Origin: Phytoseiulus persimilis
Lineage: Eukaryota; Arthropoda; Arachnida; Mesostigmata; Phytoseiidae
Assembly: GCA_037576195.1 (NCBI GenBank)
Contig: CM075101.1
Coordinates: 20,460,001 to 20,524,000, forward strand
DNA: 64,000 nt
Direction of reading: 5' to 3'
Shown: positions 11,200-20,644 of the stretch, one piece after another
Position numbering within the stretch: the first letter of the stretch is position 1
Layout: every line of letters begins with the position of its first letter
Position numbers and translations under genes: made by a program
The notes under the pieces: generated by a model
What the model was told of the DNA's origin: nothing
Database searches by the model: none
The model's input: only the letters and a program-made list of their open reading frames with translations

Positions 11200-11845
11200 A
11201 CACATGGCACCACATCGGAGTCAGTGGGATTAAACTTTCAGTAAGCGAGCATGACAGACGTCCAGCAGACAGCTGCTTGAACACCAGAGGGCGCTGCTGT
11301 CTACGCGCGATGGACCCGATGGTGCTCTGTTCATTGGCGGCCCCTTTCCCAAAGTTCGGCGCGGGTTGCGTTCCTCCAACGCGGCTCCCCCAGTTAGTCA
11401 GTCAGTCGGACCGAACAGCCAGCCACACGGCCGCTTGTTGTCGTTTCCCCGAAAATCGTGCTTGCCGGTGTGTGCGAAAAGTAACGTGTCGCCGACAACG
11501 AACCCCAGTGTATTTTGTGGCATGGTGTTCGCGAGGTGGATGTCGTCGTCGCTGTTGTCGCCGACCGTCGCATAGTTCTGCTGGTGCTCGCAGCAAACTC
11601 AGGAGTTAGACGGATCGAGCGACCGCCAACCAGCTCGTGCTGGTGGTGTTGGTGGTGATCGGAAGCTCAGACGACATCTTCCTCAACGGTGACCGCCACA
11701 ACTGTGTTTCCGCGAAAACGAAACTAGGAAGATGCCTCTTTACGGATTTACCGTGCACCGGGACTGGATGGATTACTAAACAACTCTTAGGAATATTCGA
11801 AAGCCCAGTGATCAGCGTGCTTCCTCAATTCATGCGTGGAGCAGC
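11200..11845 (+). promoter_or_regulatory. Possible promoter and 5' leader of the signal-peptide exon
   Basis: This stretch has the texture of an arthropod 5' leader: CAACAACAACAG at about 11147-11160 just upstream, TCAGTCAGTCGG (initiator-like TCAGT) at 11398-11409, and GTCGTCGTCGCTGTTGTCG-type repeats near 11540-11560. No TATA box or DPE match is convincing, so the start site is not assignable. An upstream ATG at 11832 in weak context opens an out-of-frame 21-codon frame overlapping the main start. The regulatory call is inference from context only. Confidence 0.3.
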
Positions 11846-11918
11846 ATGGCCTGCTCTACGGTTGTCGTCGTCGGAGTACTGTTGTTGTGTTGTATGACGG
11901 CGTTCGCAGCGGAAAAAG
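11846..11918 (+). CDS. Candidate first coding exon: signal peptide then splice donor
   Basis: The ATG at 11846 has A at -3 and G at +4, a strong eukaryotic start context. The first 24 codons encode a short neutral head, an unbroken hydrophobic core (VVVVGVLLLCC, residues 6-16) and a small-residue cleavage region ending AFAA, followed by EK. This is a textbook secretory signal peptide. Immediately after comes AAAAAG|GTACGA, a good splice donor, so the exon would be 73 nt, ending in phase 1. If unspliced, the frame runs on to a stop at 12053-12055 for a 69-residue product with no recognisable family, which I consider less likely. A signal-peptide exon followed by a long first intron is common for secreted and cell-surface proteins. 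The mature protein and its identity are not visible from this exon. Confidence 0.42.
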
Positions 11919-12894
11919 GTACGAACCCGTACGAAAACCAGCTAGGATTGTTCGTTCATCGAAAGCTTAATCAAGCGCGACAACTTGAGCCGAACGACCA
12001 AAAAGCATGCGAGCTAGCAAGGCAGTTTGCGACCAGCACAGACCACTCGATTTAACGAGCGAGTAATTAAATCGAAGAAGAGATGGCATCAGCAGCTGCT
12101 GCGGGACTGTCTCGTCGAACTGCAGTGCCATCGTTCCTGTTCACGCAGAAAAGTTTACGACGAAACGTTCGAAGTACCATGTCACGTGATCCGCACTTCC
12201 TTACGCTCTCGATTCTAACGCCCAGGCCTCGCCGACAGCCGTTGCTGCGACGTATATCTTCATCGAAATTTTCGAATATCGGCCTATCCTGGAGTTGCTT
12301 CGCGATCTCGATGCTGATGCCGTTGTTGTGGCTCGCTGTCGTGGTTGATGTTGTCGTTGTACGAACCGTGCTGCGGCTCAGCAGCTGGAATCGGGCTCGT
12401 TATGCGATCTCCGCTCCGAATGTACAAAGTTCGGATAGAAGAGGATAAATGTCCGTGGTGTGATGATACAGTTTGTTTGTTTGTTCGGTTGCTTGTGTGA
12501 GGACGACGGACTCGCGTCCGCAGATCTATGGATACCAACGATTTGATTTTGACTCGCTCGTACGTTCGATGCGAGAACGACTTTCGACCGCATATTGTTT
12601 CGGGTAAGTGCTCTTGAATTCCCCATGCTTCTGTACATATTTACATAGAGGAACGCGGAGGGCGGGAACAGCGCTGCTTGTCAACGATTCTTCATGAAGC
12701 GGTGGATGTCTCCGTAAATGCACAACGCGAAACGATAGACGTTTTTCTGATGTCGTTGCGAGCGATTTCGATCGAGATCCGACCTGAGTCAGTGTTTTCG
12801 CTATGTGCTCCGAATTTGCCTCTCGCTGCACATTCTTATGGGAGTTATTATGTGCTTCATTGCCTGCCGAGCTCGGAGCATGAGAGCTACTCAG

Positions 12895-12913
12895 TCGGTC
12901 GGTCGGTCGGTCG
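12895..12913. repeat. TCGG tetranucleotide microsatellite
   Basis: Nearly five uninterrupted TCGG units preceded by CAG and followed by TCGC copies, part of the recurring period-4 sequence class in this window. Confidence 0.85.
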
Positions 12914-13423
12914 CTCGCAGGTTGGCAGACGCGTTTCGGATGGCTCTAAGGTTGGATCTTTGGCTGCCTGCTTCATGCGTTCCTTCTGCAGCGGCAGCCC
13001 CGCTGTCTTCTGTCCGAGAGGCGCCTCTCGGTTCTCTTCTCTTTCTTGTGCTTCAACTTTTTCGTCTTCTTCGGCGAGCGTCAATGTCGATGTTGGAATT
13101 CGGGAGATGGAGCTTCACGAGTTCGCTACACTTGCAGTGGCGTTCAGGGACGCCCTCGCTGAATCCCGCGGACGGCGACGACGATTTTACAAAAACGATC
13201 GGTGTAACACCGCTCAGCGTTCGTTACTTTGTCCCGGGATGATTCCGATTGAGGTTCGGCTGGATCCGCCCGCTCGTTGGTCAGTCAGCCGGTCGGTTGG
13301 GAGACCCGCCGCCCGACAGCTCCGCAAAATCGGCGGCGCAGACCTCCTCGGAAATCACACGACACATGAACGACGCGAGTTGAGCGAATCGATAGCACAA
13401 CTGCCTGCTTGGCTACCGAACCG

Positions 13424-13462
13424 ACTGACGGACGGACGGACTGACTGACTGACTGACTGGCT
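13424..13462. repeat. GACG then GACT tetranucleotide microsatellite
   Basis: GACG units (ACTGACGGACGGACGGA) grade into five GACT units, a compound tetranucleotide array. Confidence 0.85.
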
Positions 13463-14922
13463 CAGTAGAAAGAGTTCTCGTTGTGGACGGCAGGAATGAC
13501 GCTTCTTTCACTGAGGGAAACAACGCTGGCTGCAGTGACATTTGCCTAGAAAACCATTGAAGCTTGACGAGCCTACGGCGCGTACAGGAGGGGAGAGAAC
13601 GAAAATGAAGAAGGGGAACAGCACGTGTGACTGTCAATCTAGCCGCGGCGGATACGAGACAAATCCGAATCGGTTCCCGACTGTCGGACCTTCGACGAAC
13701 TTGTTGGGACGTTCGAAGTCCTGGACGTGGCTGTCTAAGTCGTTCTTCCGAGCATCTGCCGTTGAATCTGACACAACACGCAACACACGCTTGTTGCTCT
13801 CTTCTCGAGAAGAGATCTCGCGTCGACGTCGCGCGATGCTCTCGCTGGCTTGATGCAAATTCAATAAAATGATTCCGTACGGGATCACCTCGGGCGAATT
13901 CGACACCGATCCGATCGACCCTGCGATCCCGGGAGAGCCGACTTGAACCTGGCTCCCCACTGGGCTCACCTTGAAGTTTCTGGGGCTGGAGCTAGCGGGT
14001 TCGGGCCTGAAACGTCAGGATCTGACGCACGCTATAACGTAAAAGGCGCCCAGTGTGATTCGATGCCGCCATTTTTCAAGTTCGAGGTACGCAATCGACG
14101 CCGAGCTTGAAAGATTCGTCGGGGACGTTGTCGGTTTCGATTGCCGGGAAGCGTTAACGGCGAATCCTCACGGGACCATTAGGGCATTGAGAAGAACTTT
14201 TAAGAACAACGATAGTGTTGAGCTGGTAATGCCACTCGACTGATTGAGTTTTTCCTCTCTTGTTAATCGGAGGAATTCTATCAAGTTCCCCACAACATAT
14301 TTTGAGGCTTCTGTCGTGAACTTTGATTGTATTCCACTATTAGCGGTACGATACGATGCTCAGAAGCCATTTCAACGGTGACGTACATCGTTTGTGGGCG
14401 CATGAACGAATCGGACAAGTCCCGCTCTTGCATCCGTCAGTTCACCAATCGATCTTGAATCTCAACGAATTTGCGTAGGATGTTTATGGCCATCCGTTCA
14501 TCGAATTGTTTGGATTCAAGCCAAGGCATCGGAGCCGGGGAATGGAACTCCGCGCCGGAGCCGGCGATCCTACCGTTGTGGAGGCTGCTGACAATCACTT
14601 TAAAGGTTCCGCGATGAAATCATCCACCGATGCACTGAAGGCTGACGTTTGCGTAGTTATCATTCCTGGATGAATTCGGAAATTCGAGCTCTATGAGAGC
14701 GAAATCGATCTCCGCACAAATTATTCCGATATTTCTTGTAGTGAATAGCGCAACTCGTGGTATCGAATCATCCCCTGGGAAGCAATATTCCCGAACCGGT
14801 GGCGCGTCTGCTCGCATCCGTTTCCGCAACATGTGTTTCCTCTCCAGCTTCCCCTCCAAGTGTATCGAATCGCTGATATCCAATCGTTCCTCGTACGGCA
14901 TCTTGACGATTCCCCGGCTTAC

Positions 14923-15093
14923 CTGGAACGAGTTCTTCTGGATGTTGAAGCGATCAGTTGCCCACTTTGATCTGGAGCTCTCAGTGGCCTCTTCGTGCTC
15001 ACTCGCTCGGCTGACTTCGAATTTCGACGATGGCGGGCAATGTATGAATTCGAGCACATGTGTGGGTCTGACAACGATTTCTCACATTGATGT
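14923..15093 (-). CDS. Weak candidate internal exon on the - strand
   Basis: On the - strand a frame open from about 15093 reads through a charged, well-mixed composition to FNIQKNSFQ and then meets TTCCAG|GTAAGC, a near-perfect splice donor whose GT is at 14922-14921. Possible acceptors are TTGTCAG or ATGTGAG just after the upstream in-frame TGA. The open frame itself continues past the donor to 14620 for about 157 codons in total, and an overlapping + strand frame (14693-15184) is open as well, so chance is a real alternative. No domain was recognised. Confidence 0.17.
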
Positions 15094-17486
15094 CGATACG
15101 AGCAGCAAGCAAATTTGTGAATCCAACCCCATGAAATTCAACTACCCCCTCTCTCTTCGTCCCGCTGCCTGCTCGCTCACCTAGATGCTGAGTGCTCCCT
15201 CGCAGAGCTGCCTCGTCGTCTCGTCGTTGATCTCCATCTACTCATTGTGAACACAATAGAACAACGGGCGTCCGATCCACCACCGTCACCTTTCTCGTGC
15301 ATCCAATTCTCTCTGCCTCTTTCTCGAATCCCCCGCGAACGGAGCCCAGCCACCCTAGAGGAGGAGGCGGCGGCGGCTAGCTAACTCACAGCCAGTCGGG
15401 CTCAGAAGGTACGAAATACTTCGAAGCTTCTGAAGCGGAGACGGACGGACCCGGCAGAGGCCGCGCTGCGTTTAACAGCGCCAGCAGCGACAGCGGCGAC
15501 GACGCTAGACATAAACACCAGCGTAGCGAGATCCGACTGGTCGTTCAGAAAAGAAGGCGAGACAAAGCGAAAAGAAATTGTTAGCAGAAAAGCGAAAATG
15601 TTCGGACGACGTCTTGGGATCGAAGCTGTTCCGGGTCGCTATGGGAATTTCTTTCGGGAAGAGTTTTCGCTTCCGTGCCTCGTATGCAGAATTTCGGCCT
15701 CGGCTCTCCATGAGCTGGATACTCGCCGGAATTTGGAAGCCGAAGACGAATCTATTCGCTTGTGGGTTCCGATGTGGAATATGTGGTTTGTCCTCATTTG
15801 CGATGTCCAGAATCTCGCGGAACAACGCGTTGTGGAACGGAAGGGTGATGCTCTGGTTTTTTGTTCTTTTCGGTTATCGCTCCTGGTTAGCAATTCGTTT
15901 ACTAGGGCGGCTGGCAAGTTGAACTTTTTGGACACCCGCAGATTCCTGACTGGGTCCGCCCACTGGATTCACGCCGGTTGTTTGGCCGATGGAACGGGTT
16001 TTCAAGCAACGAGCGTAACGAAAAATTCCGGCTTCCGAACTTGGAAAAATTGATCCGAGGACGATCTGTCCGAAGTTTGATCGGAGTCGCCGGCCTCACG
16101 GTACATGGAATCAATGACGGGCCGAATCCACCTCTTCCCTCTGCGCGAACGACGTGTCTGGGAGGGTGAAGCAGAGCTCTGTTGAATTCTCCGATCGGTT
16201 CCAGACCACCTTGAGTTCGACAGTTTCGGCAGCGATGCAGACAACGCCGTGTTTCACTTTCACGGGACGCTTTCTTCTTCTTGAATCTTCTATGAAGCTT
16301 TGTTGTTGGATACGCCGGAATCCGTCGTGCAGTGGGAATGCCGAAGGCCTGGGAAGGAAGATGTTTAGGAAGTCGCAGACGAGAATTCGCATAGAAGACG
16401 ATTTTTCTCCACGCGGCCACCCCGTAACCCTCCATGCTTGCCTCCCACCCACTGAGCGACAAGCAGCTGGCTCATTAACATTGTTGTCACGGAGGAAATG
16501 TGGCGAAGGCTCCAAACAATGCCTGTTCGACAATGTCTCTCGCTGTTCTGATGGAACGCTGTGTGAGCGAACATTGGTTGGATTTGACTGCGGCGGGCCT
16601 GCTCGGACCGGTGGTCGGGCTCGTTGAATTCGTGTACGGTGCGAACAAGCGCCGGCAGGCTACGAGTCCAGACGGGCAGGAACCGACCGTTCCGGGAAGC
16701 CGGGGATCTCCGATCGATGAGTGGAAGGAGCTCCTGTCGAGGAGCCGACGGTGCCGAGAAAGGTGGGTCGGGCACAAGGAGAACTAATTCGCTCAACCTT
16801 CGATTCTTTTGACTTGTTCCGGTTGTTGCGGCTTCGGTTGTTGTCCGTCCGTTCCGCCATACGAACTGCCGAGCGAGCGACCGACCGTCGGTCCGTCCTC
16901 TCGCAGGACGACGGGAACGGGCGCCGGAATTATTTTTTCTCTCATCTGAGTGAAACTCGATTAGAGCCGAGCCGCGCGGAGAATAGTTTCATTGGGAGCA
17001 GCGTTCGCCGAATGTCTCCATCTCTCTTCATTACATTTCCAACGGTCCGAGGGGTTCATATCGAAGATCCGTACGGAGTCCAATCGCCCGATTCTCTCTC
17101 GTTGCTGTTTTTCCTCCGTTCATCGATGAACTGTCACAGTGCTTAATCGTTCTCGAGATCATTCATACCCACCCGATGCAGATTCCTCTTCGGAACGGAT
17201 CGGCAGATCTTGAAAATGTCGTGAGCCGTTCTGGAGGAAGGCCACGTCCTCGAGCGATTCCCGTGCGTCGATCTCGTCGAACCAGGCGGACGGAACCAGA
17301 ACTTCGCCATGTTTCGGTCGGGAGTCCCGGACAGTATGGAAGCCGCCGAGATATACGGGCGGCTCCGGAGCCGTCAACGCCACACAGCGGTAGCCGTTCC
17401 GGATGGATTTAACTCTTCGACGAGCGTTTGCCACCGCTGAGCAAACCGTATTTCGTGCTATCAGCCGAATTCGCGTGCCATCTCAG
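15094..17486. other. No recognisable gene; CAG/CGG-rich leader-like patch
   Basis: The patch 15340-15560 is rich in GGAGG, CGGCGG, CAGCAG and CGACGA repeats and contains CTCAGAAG|GTACGA at 15401-15414, a donor closely resembling the one at 11918. It could be a non-coding 5' exon, but no transcript evidence is available. The frames from 15598-16796 on both strands have no recognisable domain. Confidence 0.35.
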
Positions 17487-17728
17487 CTAGTGGGATGCGG
17501 CGGCGGCGGCGGCACCACCACTGCAGGTAGCGACCGACATCATCGGTCGCAGCACAATAACAGCCGCCAGCTGGAGCAGATGAACGATCAAGTGCGCATC
17601 CATTGGAAAATATTTTACGGCCAGACAACGATTTATTTATCCACGATGCTCCATGCAGGCGGACAGGCCGGCGAGCAACAACCAGACGAGAACGCGGGCG
17701 GCGGTCGGCCGACCGGCCGGCCGGCTAG
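17487..17728 (+). CDS. Weak candidate internal exon, Gly/Gln-rich
   Basis: A plausible acceptor (GCCATCTCAG, ending 17486) is followed by an open frame starting LVGCGGGGG, continuing through SRQLEQMNDQVRIHWKIF and a Gly/Gln/Glu-rich tail, up to CTAG|GTAGAC (donor GT at 17729-17730). The middle has many C- or G-ending codons and polar residues typical of coding sequence, and the flanks show both splice signals. Against it, the C-terminal part is built from GGCC/GGTC tetranucleotide repeat sequence, and two - strand frames overlap. The product is not recognised. Confidence 0.24.
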
Positions 17729-20440
17729 GTAGACAGGCTGGGTAACGACAGGCAGGTAGGCACCAGCGAGCCAGCCGGTGGAATCGCCTCCGGATTCCAT
17801 GCGGTATGACGCGGTAGCCGAACGGGCCTGCCAACGAACGTTCGAGCAGCAGGCGACGACCCGCATTCAAGATTCGGAACTCTTGCCCTGCTCGCACACC
17901 GAGGAGACGTCAGAAAAGTGCCGATGAATCGGAACAATCGGAAGAACGGCGGAGGTTTCAACGAGATTGAAAACACAAATTAGAGCCTGACACGAGCGGA
18001 ACGGAACTGGAGCGAGCAACCATCGTGTCCGTTGGTGCTCCATATTCGTAACTGACGTGGGGACGGTGCTGCTGGTTCTTCCTCCACGTTCCGGGCGAAT
18101 TTCGAGGCGTTCCCCCCTGCCCCCTTTTCGAGCGTATACGAACTCCGTGTTCGTACGCGGAGCCGTGGAAACCGAGAGCTCACCCGATCAGACAGTGAGG
18201 AAGCAACGCTGGCTAACGTTTGACGGACGTTCTCATAGGGCTCTGAGCCGAAACCGTTCGAGGCGGAAAGGACTGAGGAGCTTCAGTGGGGAGCTCCGAA
18301 TTGAAATTTCAGAAATTCCCCGCTCGAGCGCTGAGAAACTCGGAGCCGATCACGTTCCGTCGATGGCGTGGGTGGCTTGGCTCGCAGGCAGTCTGGGTGT
18401 GAACACGTCTTGAGGCGAAAACTTTTGAGTGAGCAAACAGATGAATGACCCACGGAACTGGCGAGCGACCGCCGAACAAACCAGCGAACATCAACCTTCT
18501 CGAACACGGGACGAGCGTGGCGAAGATATCAATATTGTATGTACGTGCCGGATTTCGGTCGGAGCGACAGATCCGGACGTACACACAAAACCGCCGGGCG
18601 ATCACACGGATCGATGGCGTGGCTTACGGAGGTCCGCAATGGCATGCATAGATCCTCTCCTCGCATCTAGCTACTCGCTCCCCTCAACTTGCGAACCTAA
18701 ACCGGTTTTTAGCTATTCTCAATGGCGTCCCCGTGTCTGGGGTTCTCGACGCTCGGCTTTAGATACTCGCGGCCGACGACGGCGCGGCTTCGACGGCCCC
18801 CGACGACCGGGCGTGGAGTGAGCGAAGGAAGCCCTGAACAACCAGCAGCAGCAGCACGATGACGTTGAGGAGCATCTTTAACAACGAGCGAAAAAAGGAA
18901 AGACGCTCGTCCTGGCCGGCAGACTGACGAACCAAAGAACGACTTGCTAAAACCTGAACCGAAGAAGAAGTACGCTCGCATGTGGGGCTCCTCCAGCTTC
19001 CCTCCAGCCACTCCTCCTCGAGTTGTGGTGTATCCAGCGAGTGGAGGAAGAGAAGAAAACAACACGAAAACGAGCAGCCGACAGGTAGATCGACCCGGAC
19101 GGGCGTCTACCGAGCGACGTCTACGCTAGCTCCTCCGCCGAACCGGCTATCTTGTTAACAGGCCGCCGCCGGTGGCGTCATCATCATGACTTGATACGAA
19201 GGGGGAGGCTCTTAAAACGGTGATGACGGCCACGATTATAACTAGAACATCATCAAGCGAATGAGTTTTTCTCCCTCGCTTCCCCGACCGTTCTTCTTTG
19301 TCGGTATTCAATTTGAATCCATGCCGAGCTCCGACGAGAGGCTGCCTCCGACGACGACGACGTTAGCGATGAAGCGTGTCTCAATCCAACCGCCTTCCTC
19401 GTTCGATATTTCGCTCGGTTCTCGAATGCAAGCTGTATCCAAGCGCGGTTGGCTGCGCGAAATCCGCTCTCTTTTCGCAGGAAATCAGAAAGCTCCATCT
19501 GATCGACAGACCGAGCGTTTCCGTCCGAATATCTGACCGAACGACATCGCCGCTGGAATCGTCGAGCCTTGTGGCAGGTGGTGCGACAGTAGCAGCTGCA
19601 ACACCTTATTAAGTTTCAGCGCGTCTTAGGACTCGACGAGCGGTTGGCCGACGTTGAGCCGGTGCTCGACGACTACATAGCTGCTCAGCCGGGACATAGT
19701 AAGGAAGTGAGCGGGCGGGAGGGCGGGCGAATTGGAGCAGGGTGCACTTGTCTCCCCACAAACTTTGCCCCTTAGCGCTAATCACCACGTGATGCTGTCC
19801 CTGCAGCCGGTGGCGGCGGCCGAGTCGAACAACCAGCCAGCTGATTGTCGGCCGTAGAGAGACGCTAACAAGCAGGAGTGTCGCTGCGGCTTTCTTGGAC
19901 CAGCTACAACGGACGTAAGACCTGACGCGAGTTCCAGTCCTTAACGTTGCCTCTTTTTCCTCCCACGCGGCGCGCCCTCCCAACTTGCTGTCTGCCCGCC
20001 GCTAGATTGCCAGACGATTCGGGGATTGTTGCACGTTCCGTTGCGACGGGAAGGCTTCTGTGAACTACGCGGGCTCCGCGGCGTTTCCCGAAAGTTTCGA
20101 GTCTGTGACTGATGGTGATCGAATACCGCCGTCGGGAGACCGACTTGCAGCTAATGTTGCAGCAGCTGAGGCGGGACTTGAACGATTATCAGCGGATTCG
20201 AAGTTAACGAATTAGGAACGAGGTCCGGGCAGTGCCTCATAACGGACTCATTCTTAGGAAAGTTTCTCCGGTTTCGCTCCGATAACGATTCGCGAGACGA
20301 GTCCTCACATATCCGAGTATCTCCGAAGATCACACGGATGCAGGTCCGGGATACGCTTTTCTCGGAACGAGAGCGAACGACTCCTCGATGTCCGCTCGGA
20401 GTCGGGTTGTTCTTCTACGAGAGAATATTGGCATCTTCAG
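17729..20440. other. No recognisable gene; tetranucleotide tract and CAG-rich patches
   Basis: The sequence continues as a degenerate GGCC/GGTA/GACA period-4 tract to about 17790. A CAGCAGCAG run lies near 18842-18857. Overlapping frames on both strands between 18000 and 19983 are short and featureless. Confidence 0.45.
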
Positions 20441-20644
20441 GGATCGGTCGGGAGGGTGCAACTCCGGGAATGAATGGACAAATGAGGCGGGCGAGGGTCG
20501 CCGCCGCCGCCACCATTCCCACCACGACCCCCAGCGACACCACCGCCATGGCTGTTACCACTAACGCTAGCACTACCATTTCCACCGCCTCTGTCAGCCG
20601 CCGCCCCGATACGAGCGTTGCCAGCCGCTACGCGCAGCAGGAGG
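20441..20644 (+). CDS. Candidate internal exon, Ala/Thr/Ser-rich
   Basis: The segment is bracketed by an acceptor-like GGCATCTTCAG (ending 20440) and a donor CAGGAGG|GTATGC (GT at 20645-20646), entering and leaving in phase 1. Between about 20500 and 20630 nearly every codon ends in C or T and most follow the RNY pattern (ACC, ATT, GCC, AGC, GTT, AAC), which is strong three-base periodicity. The product would be low complexity: AAAATIPTTTPSDTT, then Thr/Ser/Ala, then SRRPDTSVASRYAQQ. Because RNY reads as RNY on the opposite strand, a Gly/Asn/Ser-rich - strand reading (20437-20640) is equally periodic, so strand is uncertain. Both readings resemble linker regions of regulatory proteins; neither is identifiable. 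Confidence 0.3.

Larger units (their letters stand above)
11919..14922. other. Probable intron or intergenic sequence
   Basis: If the exon ending at 11918 is real, this is intronic. It contains a TTTG run (12471-12486), a TCGG run (12895-12913), a GACG/GACT run (13424-13462) and the 18-bp palindrome TCTCTTCTCGAGAAGAGA (13798-13815). The 256-codon + frame at 12678-13448 reads straight through the TCGG and GACG/GACT repeats and has no recognisable domain, so I do not call it a gene. Confidence 0.45.

Noticed and set aside
12678-13448. 256-codon + strand open frame
   Set aside because: It runs through TCGG and GACG/GACT microsatellites and has no recognisable domain. The length is within chance expectation for the window.
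13798-13815. 18-bp perfect palindrome TCTCTTCTCGAGAAGAGA
   Set aside because: A self-complementary 18-mer is expected with a probability of about one quarter in a window of this size, so it is not evidence of function by itself.
13938-13970. Possible reverse T-arm near ACTTGAACCTGGC
   Set aside because: Only three base pairs form in the T stem, and no other tRNA arms can be folded.
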